From positions 1-64,000 of the forward strand of contig CAYYOV010000016.1 in the NCBI GenBank assembly GCA_964473365.1: DNA of 64,000 nucleotides. Reading direction: 5' to 3'. Both the position numbers and the translations under genes were made by a program. Source of the DNA: 2-02-FULL-55-14 sp964473365 (GTDB taxonomy: Bacteria > Bacteroidota > Ignavibacteria > UBA10030). The notes beneath the pieces are model-generated. The model was not told the DNA's origin, did no database searches, and worked only from the letters and a program-made list of their open reading frames with translations. Positions 9,744 through 19,400 of this stretch are shown piece by piece. Within the stretch, counting starts at the first letter, position 1; each line of letters opens with the position of its first letter.

Positions 9744-11921
9744 ATGAGCCACGACGACATTCGCGCGCGCATCCTCGCCTTTTTGGCGCGCTATCCGTAC
9801 GAGACCTTCAAGTCGCGCGAGATGGCGCGGCGGCTGGGGTTCCGCGATGACAAGGCGTATGCGGCGTTCAAACAGGCCCTTCGTGAGCTGCAGGATGAGC
9901 GCTTGGTCGAGCGGGTCCGGGGTAAGATGTACCAACATCTCTCCGTCCTGCAGAAGGCCGTAGGAGAATTGCGGCTCACGCGCCAGGGCTTCGGGTTCGT
10001 GCGTCTGGAGGCCGGAGATGAGGAGATCTACGTCGCCAGGGGGGACACAGGCGGCGCCACGCACGGAGACGTGGTCGAGGTGTCGTTGTACGTCCAAAGC
10101 GAGAAAGAACGCCGGCGGAACGAACGGCGCGAAGGAGAGATCGTCCGGATCGTTCGGCGTGGGCGGGATGAAGTTGTCGGGACGCTTGAGCATGAACGCA
10201 AGACCTTCTTCGTCATCCCCGACGACATACGGATCGCCCCCGCCATCACGATCGCCCGTGACGACCTGAATCAGGCGACTAAGGGCGACAAAGTGGTGGT
10301 CGCCGTAGAATCGTGGGGTGAGGGTCATTTCCATCCGGAAGGGCGGATCGTTGAAGTGTTGGGTCGGGCGGGAGAGGCCACGGCAGAGATCCTGTCCGTG
10401 CTGCGCGAGTTCAACCTGCCGCGCGAGTTTCCGAAGCCTGTGATCGATGAAGCGGAGGCGATCCCTCCCGAGATCCCGGCGCAGGAAGTGGCCAGTCGGC
10501 TCGATCTACGACGGGATCATTGCGTGACGATCGATCCGGCGGATGCAAAGGACTTCGACGATGCCGTGTCGCTGAAGCCAATGGAAAACGGCAACTGGCG
10601 GCTGGGCGTGCACATTGCTGACGTGTCGCACTATGTTCGTGAAGGCTCACAGCTCGATATGGAAGCGGCAAAGCGCGGGACCAGCGTCTACTTCCCACGT
10701 GGTGTCATCCCCATGCTGCCGGAACGCCTATCGGGCGGCCTTTGCAGCCTTCGGCCGAACGAAGACCGTCTGACCTTTTCGGTGTTCATGGAAGTGACGC
10801 CGCGGGGTGTCGTGAAGGCATACGAGATCGCAGAATCGGTCATTCACAGCGAGCGTCGGTACACGTACGAAGAAGTCCAGCGGATCTTCGACGGTGATCC
10901 GACCCTGCGGACTTCTGAACCGGCCGAGCGCGTGGCCATGCTCGAGCAGATGCAGCGTTTGGCGGCAGTCTTGACGGCTAAACGGTTGCGTGAAGGGGCG
11001 ATCGACTTTGAATCTCCTGAGGCCGCTTTCGTGTTCGATGAGAAGGGACATCCGACGGAGATCCGCGTCAAGGCACGCCTCCAAAGCCACCGTCTCGTCG
11101 AGGAGTTCATGCTCTTGGCCAATCGGACCGTTGCCCGGCACATCGGACTCCCCCAGGGTGAACGACAACCACAGCCGTTTTTATACCGAATTCACGACGT
11201 CCCGGACCCGGCAAAGGTCGCGGAACTCGCAAGCTTCGTCGAGAAGTTTGGATATAAGCTTCATATCGACGGAAGCGTCCGGTCGAAAGACCTACAGAGG
11301 CTGCTGGAGCAGGTGCGCGGGTCGGAAGTGGAGAACCTGATCAACCAGGTGGCCCTTCGCTCGATGGCAAAGGCGGTCTATAGCGACAAGAATATTGGAC
11401 ACTACGGATTGGGCTTCGACTACTACAGCCATTTTACGTCGCCGATCCGTCGGTATCCTGACCTCGTCATCCATCGCCTGTTGAAGGCCTATGCGGCGGG
11501 AATGTCGTTGGAGCAGCGCGATGCCGTTCGTCGAAAGCTTCCGTTCACCGCGAAGCACTCCTCCGATATGGAACGGAACGCGATGGAAGCCGAGCGTGCG
11601 GCAACGAAGGTGATGCAGGTCGAATACATGCAACGTCATATCGGCGATGAGTTTGAGGCGGTGATCTCGGGAGTGCAACCGTTCGGCCTCTTCGTTGAGA
11701 TCAACAACCTGCTGGTCGAGGGGATGGTCCACGTGCGGGACCTGGACGACTACTATGTGTATGACGAGAAGAAGTATGCTCTGACAGGACGACGATCCGC
11801 CCAAGTGTACCGTCTGGGCGATACGATCCGGGTGCAGGTCACGAGGGTGAATACGGAAGAACGGCGCATCGATTTCCGCGTAGCGGAGGAGAGCGTCTCA
11901 CGGAAGCGGAGGCAGCGATGA
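9744..11921 (+). CDS. rnr: ribonuclease R
   Basis: 725 aa, 3'-5' exoribonuclease of the RNase II/R family. There is an N-terminal winged-helix region (about 1-70), cold-shock domains (about 75-215), and the RNB catalytic domain whose Asp cluster reads DPADAKDFDDA near 262-274. An S1 domain begins near 632 (FEAVISGVQPFGLFVEI). A basic tail (SRKRRQR) ends the protein. It degrades structured RNA. It starts five bases after tamB, and its stop overlaps the next ATG by four bases. Confidence 0.95.
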   Translation: MSHDDIRARILAFLARYPYETFKSREMARRLGFRDDKAYAAFKQALRELQDERLVERVRGKMYQHLSVLQKAVGELRLTRQGFGFVRLEAGDEEIYVARGDTGGATHGDVVEVSLYVQSEKERRRNERREGEIVRIVRRGRDEVVGTLEHERKTFFVIPDDIRIAPAITIARDDLNQATKGDKVVVAVESWGEGHFHPEGRIVEVLGRAGEATAEILSVLREFNLPREFPKPVIDEAEAIPPEIPAQEVASRLDLRRDHCVTIDPADAKDFDDAVSLKPMENGNWRLGVHIADVSHYVREGSQLDMEAAKRGTSVYFPRGVIPMLPERLSGGLCSLRPNEDRLTFSVFMEVTPRGVVKAYEIAESVIHSERRYTYEEVQRIFDGDPTLRTSEPAERVAMLEQMQRLAAVLTAKRLREGAIDFESPEAAFVFDEKGHPTEIRVKARLQSHRLVEEFMLLANRTVARHIGLPQGERQPQPFLYRIHDVPDPAKVAELASFVEKFGYKLHIDGSVRSKDLQRLLEQVRGSEVENLINQVALRSMAKAVYSDKNIGHYGLGFDYYSHFTSPIRRYPDLVIHRLLKAYAAGMSLEQRDAVRRKLPFTAKHSSDMERNAMEAERAATKVMQVEYMQRHIGDEFEAVISGVQPFGLFVEINNLLVEGMVHVRDLDDYYVYDEKKYALTGRRSAQVYRLGDTIRVQVTRVNTEERRIDFRVAEESVSRKRRQR

Positions 11922-14900
11922 AGAGAACGTGGAGCATAACCGGTGCACGCGTCGCGGCGCTGGTACTGGCTGGACTGGTTCTGGGACAGAACGCGCTGGC
12001 GCAGAGTTCCTCGTACGGCAAGAACAAGGTCCAATACAAGACGTTCGAGTGGGAGTACGTCCAGAGCGACCACTTCGACGTCTATTTTGCCCAAGAGGGC
12101 TACGAATTGGCCACCTTTGCTGCGGAAGCGGCCGAGGATGCATACCGTTCCATCCGGAAGCTGATGCGGTACGAAATAAAGGACCGGATCGCACTCGTCA
12201 TCTACAACTCTCACAACGAGTTCCAGCAGACCAACGTCATCGGCGAATATCTCGAAGAAGGCGTCGGTGGCGTGACGGAATTGTTCAAGAACCGCGTCGT
12301 GGTGCCGTTCGAAGGCAACTACCAGCAGTTCCGCCATGTCATTCACCACGAGCTCGTCCACGCCGTCATCAACGACATGTTCTACGGCGGGAGCATACAG
12401 TCGCTCTTGTCGAGTCGCGCGCCCGTTACGCTGCCGTTGTGGATGAACGAAGGCCTGGCAGAGTATGCGGCACTGACGTGGGACACAAATTCGGACATGT
12501 TCATCCGCGACGCGTCGATCAACAACTACCTGCCGCCGATCGACTTCCTCGGCGGGTACTTTGCCTACCGCGGCGGCCAGGCGGTCTGGCACTATATCGC
12601 GACAAAGTATGGGGAGCAAAAGATCGCGGAGATCCTCAGCCGGATCAAAGGGACGCGGAGCGTCGACCAGGGTCTGAAGTCGACGATCGGCCTCACGATC
12701 AAGGACCTGTCGGAGCGCTGGCAGAAGGAAATGAAGGTGCAATATTGGCCGGACGTCGCGAAACGCGAGGAGCCGACCGACTTTGCCCACAAGCGGCTGA
12801 CGGACCACCGTAAGGAATCGAATTTCTACAACACGAGCCCGGCGATCAGTCCGCAGGGAGACCGGTTCGCGTTCTTGTCCGATCGGAACGACTACTTCGA
12901 CGTCTACGTCGCTTCGACCATCGACGGGGAGATCATCGACAAGGTCGTCGACGGCCAGCGATCCAATGATTTCGAAGAACTCAAGCTGCTGACCCCGGGC
13001 CTGGCCTGGTCGCCCGACGGGAAACGGCTTGCGCTCACGACCAAAGCCGGTGAACGGGACGCCATCATTCTCATCGACGTCGAATCAGGCAAGCGGGAAA
13101 AGATCGACCTGAACCTCGACGCGGTCTATTCGGTCGACTGGGCTTCGGACGGTCAGAAGCTGGTGTTCCAGGGGGTCAAAGCCCCCCAGTCGGACATCTA
13201 TGTCTACGAGCTCGCGACGAAGACCCTGACGAATCTGACGGCAGACATCTTCAGCGACTACGACCCGGTGTTCTCGCACGATGGTTCGAAGGTCTTCTTC
13301 GTTTCCGATCGCCGCGACTGGCTGAATGGCGCCGAGCTTCCGCCATCGTTCCGGATGGTGCGGTTCGACTATCACCAGAACGATATCTATGAGATCGACG
13401 TGGCGACACGTTCGATCCGACGGCTGACGAACGATGAGCAGAGCGATGAGACATCGCCCGTCCCGTCGCCAGACGGGAAGCAGCTGCTCTACATTTCCGA
13501 CCGCTCGGGCATCAACAATATCTACCTGAGGGACCTGGTCACGGGTGAGGACCGGCCGATCACAAATTCGATCAGCGGCATCTATCAACTGTCCGTTTCC
13601 GCTGACGGGACCAAACTCCTCTTCACGTCGCTGCACCAGGCCGGATTCGACGTCTTCCTGCTCCTCCGGCCCTTCGAGCGGCGATTGACTGTGACCGCTC
13701 TGGAACCGACCGAATATCGGAAGGTCCTGATGGGCCTGCCCAAGGCAGAACTCCCCAAACCGGTGTCGACCGCGGCGGCTCCGTCGGACACCGTGGCGAT
13801 CCGCAACAACGTGGTCGTTATCGCCGACACGGCCGACGCCGAGATGCGGTACCGGACCAACACGCGTGTCGACCTTCGGAACTATGTGTTTTCGGAGGAA
13901 GGGATCCGCCGAGACACCACGAACGTGAATCCGTCTCCACGCGTGACGGACGTCGTCGACAATCAGGACGAACAGGGAAACTACATCCCGCGAAAGTACA
14001 AGCTGAATTTTACGCCCGACCTTGTGTACGGCAATGCAGGCTACAATACGTTCTTCGGTCTTCAGGGCTCGACGATCATGGCCTTCAGCGATATGCTCGG
14101 CGATCACCAGATCGTGTTCGAGACGAACCTCCTGCTCGACCTGAAGAACAGCGACTACGGGCTGACGTATCTCTACCTGCCGCACCGGATCGACTACGGG
14201 TTTAACGCATTCCACAGCGCCCGCTTCCTGTTCTTCGGTGACACCCTCTTCCGATTCCGGATGTGGGGGGCGGGCGGCATTGCGTCGTACCCCATCGACC
14301 GGTTCAACCGTGTCGACCTGAACCTGACATGGCTGAACCTCTCGCGCGACGACCTGGATAATCCGCTCAACGGCCCACAACGTCGTTCGTTCATCTTGCC
14401 GTCGATCATGTACGTGAACGACCATTCCCTATGGACGGGGGGGTGGTTCGGTCCGAACAACGGGTCGCGGTTCAATCTGACCGTGTACGGGTCGAGCAAA
14501 GCCATCACGCCAGCTCTGGACCTTCAGACAGCCATGGCTGACTATCGCTCCTATGTACGTCTCTACCGGGAGATGATCTTCGCCTACCGGCTGGCAGGTG
14601 GTCTCAGCAATGGCAGGGACCGGCAGCATTTCTTCATCGGCGGTACGGAGGGATGGATCAATCGGAGCTTTGCCGGCGGGTACATTCCGCTACGAAGTGC
14701 CGACGACTACCTCTTCCTGACGCCCGTTCTGCCGATGCGCGGCTTCAACTACAACGCGCAGAACGGGACGAGATTCGCCGTCATGAACTTCGAGATGCGC
14801 TTCCCGCTGGTGCGCTACTTGATCCTAGGGCCGTTGCCCATCGGGTTCCAGAACATTCTCGGAACCACCTTCCTGGATCTCGGGTCATCGTGGACGAACA

Positions 14901-15091
14901 CCTCGACATGGAAGGCGTTCGCGAAGGACGACCGAGGGTTCACAGAAACGCGAGATCTGCTGATGGGCCTGGGATACGGCATGCGGTTGTTCTTCTTCGG
15001 GTTCCCGCTCCGCGTGGACGTGGCCTGGCGATGGAATTGGAAGGGCTTCAGTGAACCGATCTACTATTTTTCGATCGGACCGGACTTCTGA
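11918..15091 (+). CDS. gluzincin-like peptidase + beta-propeller + outer-membrane barrel protein
   Basis: 1057 aa. A signal peptide ends near residue 29 (ALAQ). Residues 144-148 are HELVH, a zinc HExxH site, and Glu178 in WMNEGLAEY is a fitting third ligand (peptidase MA-like). From about 290 to 600 there are repeated PD40/TolB-type propeller blades (e.g. SPDGKRLALTT). The last 380 residues are alternating aromatic strands ending in SIGPDF, as in surface-antigen (D15-like) barrels. I infer an outer-membrane protein with a periplasmic or surface peptidase-propeller. Its ATGA overlap with rnr shows translational coupling, and a terminator follows. Confidence 0.8.
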   Translation: MKRTWSITGARVAALVLAGLVLGQNALAQSSSYGKNKVQYKTFEWEYVQSDHFDVYFAQEGYELATFAAEAAEDAYRSIRKLMRYEIKDRIALVIYNSHNEFQQTNVIGEYLEEGVGGVTELFKNRVVVPFEGNYQQFRHVIHHELVHAVINDMFYGGSIQSLLSSRAPVTLPLWMNEGLAEYAALTWDTNSDMFIRDASINNYLPPIDFLGGYFAYRGGQAVWHYIATKYGEQKIAEILSRIKGTRSVDQGLKSTIGLTIKDLSERWQKEMKVQYWPDVAKREEPTDFAHKRLTDHRKESNFYNTSPAISPQGDRFAFLSDRNDYFDVYVASTIDGEIIDKVVDGQRSNDFEELKLLTPGLAWSPDGKRLALTTKAGERDAIILIDVESGKREKIDLNLDAVYSVDWASDGQKLVFQGVKAPQSDIYVYELATKTLTNLTADIFSDYDPVFSHDGSKVFFVSDRRDWLNGAELPPSFRMVRFDYHQNDIYEIDVATRSIRRLTNDEQSDETSPVPSPDGKQLLYISDRSGINNIYLRDLVTGEDRPITNSISGIYQLSVSADGTKLLFTSLHQAGFDVFLLLRPFERRLTVTALEPTEYRKVLMGLPKAELPKPVSTAAAPSDTVAIRNNVVVIADTADAEMRYRTNTRVDLRNYVFSEEGIRRDTTNVNPSPRVTDVVDNQDEQGNYIPRKYKLNFTPDLVYGNAGYNTFFGLQGSTIMAFSDMLGDHQIVFETNLLLDLKNSDYGLTYLYLPHRIDYGFNAFHSARFLFFGDTLFRFRMWGAGGIASYPIDRFNRVDLNLTWLNLSRDDLDNPLNGPQRRSFILPSIMYVNDHSLWTGGWFGPNNGSRFNLTVYGSSKAITPALDLQTAMADYRSYVRLYREMIFAYRLAGGLSNGRDRQHFFIGGTEGWINRSFAGGYIPLRSADDYLFLTPVLPMRGFNYNAQNGTRFAVMNFEMRFPLVRYLILGPLPIGFQNILGTTFLDLGSSWTNTSTWKAFAKDDRGFTETRDLLMGLGYGMRLFFFGFPLRVDVAWRWNWKGFSEPIYYFSIGPDF

Positions 15092-15141
15092 GAATTTCAC
15101 CGCCAAGGCGCTAAGCCGCAAGGCGGTTTGGACGTAACGAC

Positions 15142-15174
15142 AAAGCCGCCATCGGGGAACCGAATGGCGGCTTT
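15142..15174 (+). terminator. terminator of the heptose/tamB operon
   Basis: AAAGCCGCCAT pairs with ATGGCGGCTTT across an 11-base loop, followed by a modest T-rich tail. It lies about 50 bases after the last stop of the operon. Confidence 0.7.
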
Positions 15175-15209
15175 GCATTTGCAGCGAATAACGTACCTCA
15201 TTCAACACG

Positions 15210-15353
15210 AATTCACTCCTGTACCCGCAGCGAACTCCCTCACTCGCATTCTTTGTTCTCTGAAAAGAACTCCACCACTCCATCATTCAGTTCTTCGACG
15301 GGACTCCTTCACTCCTGTTCTCTTCGACTCCTCCGTTCTCCTATCGTCCGCCT
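15210..15353. repeat. degenerate ACTCC-type short repeats (intergenic)
   Basis: Several imperfect units such as TTCACTCCT, ACTCCACC, ACTCCATC and GACTCCTTC recur every 8-20 bases. The stretch includes the last codons of the PstS-like gene on the other strand. No gene is seen in it on the plus strand. Confidence 0.5.
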
Positions 15354-16273
15354 CGTAATCTGATCGGCTGTGTGCCGGGCACGAAGCCGGCGTCGAGAAA
15401 GATCCGTTGTCCTTCCTTGTTCGCGACGAACGTACCGAAGCCCGAGGCCAGATCGCCCCGGAGCGACTTCGTATACATGGTGATCGGTCTTCGGAACGGA
15501 TAGTAGTTGCGGTAGACGTGTGCCGGGTGGGGAGCGAAATACTTCCCAATCGATTCGGGCGAGAGTGCGAACGTGGTGTCGGCAGGTTGTTCTGTCGCCG
15601 CGATATCCAGTTGCTTGGCAGGCACTCGTGCTGAATCGATCCAGCTTTGGCCTACGATCCCGATCGCATTCTCGTCGGCCACGATCGCGCGGAGCAACGG
15701 GATGGCGTCGGTCCAGGATCGATGCGGACCAAAGGTGTCCGAAGGGCTGAGGAGGCGGACACGGAGATACGCCGCGACGTCGGCACTATCCTGCAAGTGC
15801 AGAGCGATTGAACCACGCTTTCCGTTCGCATGCGCCAGCTGTTCCCAACGTCTGATCTGTCCCGTGAGGACCGCCAGGACCTCAGCCGTGCTCATGCGGT
15901 CAGCAGGATTGCGATGGTGGACGACGACCGAGAGGGCATCGTAGGCGACCACGATCACCGACAGTGAACCAGCAAGCTGTCGGACGGTGGATTCTTCAGT
16001 GGGCGTCAGGGGGATCGGCGTCAGGATCAGCCGCGTGGTGTCCAGGATAAGCCGGCTGATCGCGAGTTCGGCCGGCACGACCTGGGCCGTCAACTCAGCT
16101 CCGTGAGATCCGTAGATGCTGTTAAATGCGACCACTTGACGGAGGACAGGGGGCGCGATCGATTCGGCCACAAGGATCTGGAGGTGACCCTTCGTGGGCG
16201 TTTCCGTCTTCTCAGGCGGACATCCAACGAAGATTGCGGCAAGTACGATGAGGAAGAGCGTTCGTCTGGTCAT
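15341..16273 (-). CDS. PstS-like phosphate/anion-binding lipoprotein (orphan)
   Basis: 310 aa. The N-terminus MTRRTLFLIVLAAIFVGC is a lipoprotein signal with Cys18. The rest has the layout of a PBP-like_2 domain (PstS family), with the tail RRPITMYTK...FVANKEGQRIFLDAGFVP typical of phosphate-binding proteins. I chose the internal ATG over a GTG 51 bases upstream because the lipoprotein signal starts here and a promoter lies just ahead. No pstCAB genes are adjacent, so it may act as a sensor or stand-alone scavenger, or serve a transporter encoded elsewhere. Confidence 0.75.
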   Translation of the reverse strand: MTRRTLFLIVLAAIFVGCPPEKTETPTKGHLQILVAESIAPPVLRQVVAFNSIYGSHGAELTAQVVPAELAISRLILDTTRLILTPIPLTPTEESTVRQLAGSLSVIVVAYDALSVVVHHRNPADRMSTAEVLAVLTGQIRRWEQLAHANGKRGSIALHLQDSADVAAYLRVRLLSPSDTFGPHRSWTDAIPLLRAIVADENAIGIVGQSWIDSARVPAKQLDIAATEQPADTTFALSPESIGKYFAPHPAHVYRNYYPFRRPITMYTKSLRGDLASGFGTFVANKEGQRIFLDAGFVPGTQPIRLRGGR

Positions 16274-16302
16274 GGTCGTCGACGGGAGGGAAGCTTTGGC
16301 CC

Positions 16303-16331
16303 AACGTACGCCTTTTTTTCTCACGGGTCAG
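16303..16331 (-). promoter_or_regulatory. promoter of the PstS-like gene
   Basis: CTGACC, 17-bp spacer, TACGTT, lying between the upstream terminator and the chosen ATG; it predicts a leader of about 22 bases. Confidence 0.5.
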
Positions 16332-16346
16332 GTGCCACACGGTGGA

Positions 16347-16387
16347 CGAAAAAGCACAAGGACCCCGGGAGCATCCCCGGGGTCCTT
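16347..16387 (-). terminator. rho-independent terminator closing the 11-gene run
   Basis: On the minus strand, AAGGACCCCGGG pairs perfectly with CCCGGGGTCCTT around a short loop, followed after four bases by TTTTT. It sits 27 bases past the stop of the 1649-aa cargo gene. Confidence 0.9.
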
Positions 16388-16413
16388 GCGGTGCTGATCG
16401 GAGCAGGAAGCGC

Positions 16414-19400
16414 TTACTTCAGCAGCAGCATCTTCCGTGATTCTGTGAATCCGCTCGCGTTGATCCGGTAGAAATAGACGCCCGTCGCGACGGCGTTGCC
16501 CGCCGAGTTGCGGCCGTCCCACGTGACGTTGTGCACGCCAGGGGCGAACTGATCGCCCCGGACGAGTGTCCGGACCTCACGACCCAGCAGGTCAAACACC
16601 TTGAGTTCGACGTTGGTGCGCATGGGGAGCGCAAACCGGATCGTCGTGCTGGGGTTGAACGGGTTCGGGTAGTTCTGGTCAAGAGCGAACTCCGTCGGGA
16701 TCTCGTTCTCCTCCACGCCGGTCGTGCCGCTTGCCGGCGGCTCGAGTTCGCGGATGACTACGCCGTCGGCCACGAGGGCTAACGTATCCGTGCCGGAGAA
16801 GTTCGCCGCCGCCGTGTCGACCGAGACACGCACATGGCCGAAGATGCCGACACCGCCTCCGTTCGCGGTGTCAACGGCCCTGAATTGATCCTGACCGCCG
16901 CGTATGAACCAGAAATTACCGAGGAAGACCTCGGCGACGCCGCGTCGTACCGCCGTCAGACCGTTCTGATTCAGAATGGTGTCCTTACGTGCCGTACCGC
17001 CGGCGGGGAAGACCGAATACTTCGCTGCCGGAGCCGCGCCGGAGAGACCACCCGGAATGGCTGCATAGACACCAACATACATCGAATCGCTCTGGCCCGG
17101 ATCGGCAGCCGGGAGCAACGGATACCATTCGAAGTATCCCTTGGTATTGAACTTCATCGGAAGCATACGACGGCTGTTGCCGATCGCGATGCTGTCCGCA
17201 ACACCGACGGCCTGGATCTGCCACCGCGTCATGAAGTTCTTGTCCCAGCTGGACAAGTATACGCCGCCGGCCGTGGGATAGTAACCCCGCTCGGAAGTCG
17301 TACCGCCATCGTCGAAGGTGAACACGCCGCCGATGCCGTTCCCCACAACCCGAACGAGGAGCAATGTGTCACGCGTTGAGTTCGAGTTGATCTCGAGGGT
17401 ATCGACAAACCCGGCAGCGATACGGTTTGGAGTGAACGCCACCGTCAGCTTGAGCTCACCGTTGATCGCACGCAGATACTGCGGGTATGCGAGGCTGTTG
17501 ACGATGGAGAAGTTCGCTCCGTTGCGGAACCGCATGCTGCTGATGACAAGCTGCGATTCACCGCGACTCCCGATCATGATCTCCTTCTTGTTCAGCTGGC
17601 CAGTCGGGCCGGCCGGTGTCCGGAAATTCACATCGCCGAAATCGACCGAAGCACCCGTCGCGATGTTGACACCGATGAGCGCGCCGGTCGGGACCTTACG
17701 GACTCGGAGGAGGTCCAGCCGCAGCAGGTTCGACGCACCAGAGACGTCCGTCGGGCCCGGCCGTGCGGCCGTGACGGTGATCGGACCACCCGGCGAAAGC
17801 TTGAAGGTCTTCAGCGAGCCGCCGACCTGCTTCCAGCCCGTCGTTTGCAGCAACGTCGAGAAGGTCGCCGTGTCCTGCGGAATGCCGAAGGTGTGGTTCA
17901 CGCGGATGATGCCCTGGTCATGACCGTTCGGCGAACCCACCGGACCGCTGTGCTCGAGGATGTAGTCCCCGAAGGTGCTGATGGAGTTGTAGACGAGGTC
18001 GGGGATCTCGAACTCAAAGTATGCTTCATGCGGCAACGTGGTCGTTCCGCCCGTGTTCACGCGGCTGCTCAGGTTCGCGCCGGTGATCGGGAACAGCGGA
18101 GATGCCGTCGAACTCAGCCACGAACCGCTCGGGAGTTCGAAGTACCGCGGGAGCGTCGTGACTGTCGGCGGAGCAGGGGCCCGGAAGTGCGGTTCCGTGC
18201 CACCGACCGACGCGTTGAGGATGAAGTTGTAGTTCAGACCCTCGCCCGACCAGATGATGTAGGCATTCGGTTCCTTCGGGTCATTGCTCGTGATGACGAG
18301 CGAGTCGCGCGCCGTTCCCTCCTGGAAGGGATTAAACGCGACCTGGAGGTCGAAGTAGCCGCCAGATTCCACCCCGGCGTTGCTCACCATCGGCGGGATC
18401 GCCAGCGTCGTACCGGCCGTGTAGTTCTTGAAGTAGAACCAGGGGACCGGCGTCGCCGTCGGATAGAACGCCATGTTGGTGATCTTCAGCGTGTCAAAGC
18501 CCAGGTTATACAGCCGGTAGGCGCGGACATTCTCGTCACCGACCGTCACCTGCGGCGCATCTTCCTGAACGCGGACCGGTCCGAAATTGAGGTCACGACG
18601 TCCGAATTCGATGTCAGCCGGGAGTCGGCTGCGCAGAAGCCGGATGGCGTCGAGGCGCATAAAGGTCGAGCTGCGCTCGTCCGCACCGATCGTGATCGAC
18701 ATCGCCTGCGGTCCCACGCCGGCGTAGTGATGGGCACCCAGCGGGAGCCACGTTCCGGCGCCGTAGAGGGCCGAGTTGTGGTCCAGCAGGTTCAACCGGA
18801 AGCTGTCGACGATACCGCCAAAGCCGAACTTCCGGAAGTGCACGTAGTAGTTCGCCCCGGCGTTCGGGCTGTTGACCATGAAGTGGTAGGCCAGGTACGG
18901 ACCGGTCGAGTCGATGGTGAACGTCCATCGGGCTGCTGAGCCGTTCGCCGAACCTGACAAGTTCGGGGAGCGACGGTGCGTGCCGCCATAGCCGCTCGAG
19001 TTCTGCCAGAACGGACCGAATTCCTGGTAGCTGGAATCGGGGCTCTGGATTGAGTATCCCTCGATGCCCGACGCGTTGTCCACCGTCATGTAGTCCGCAA
19101 CCTCGATGACCGCGTTCGTGTTGCCAGTGCCGAAGAGTGCGATCCTATACGGATTGGTCGCAAGCACTGTCGTCGGGATATCATTGCTGATGACCAACGT
19201 GTCTCGCTGCAATCCGCCCGTCGTCGGCGAGAAGCGGACCTGGATCGCGACGGAGTCGCCGGCGTTCAGTGCCTGGCTGGCGGTGTTCGACGTGATCACG
19301 AAGGCCTGGCCCCGCGTCAGCGCAAGGCCGCTGAGCGTGTAATTCGTCTTCGTCCGGTTGTAGATCTTGATCGTCGTATCCTTGACGCTCTGGACCGGAA

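Noticed and set aside
13085..14425. 446-aa reading frame antisense to the peptidase/barrel gene
   Set aside because: Arg/Val-rich, no recognisable motif, fully inside a well-supported gene. Long antisense frames are expected in GC-rich DNA.
15099..15127. Hairpin ACCGCC...GGCGGT as a separate small RNA
   Set aside because: Short and without its own promoter; probably part of a decayed repeat next to the terminator.
17845..18939. 364-aa plus-strand frame inside the giant cargo gene
   Set aside because: Highly basic shadow without known motifs.
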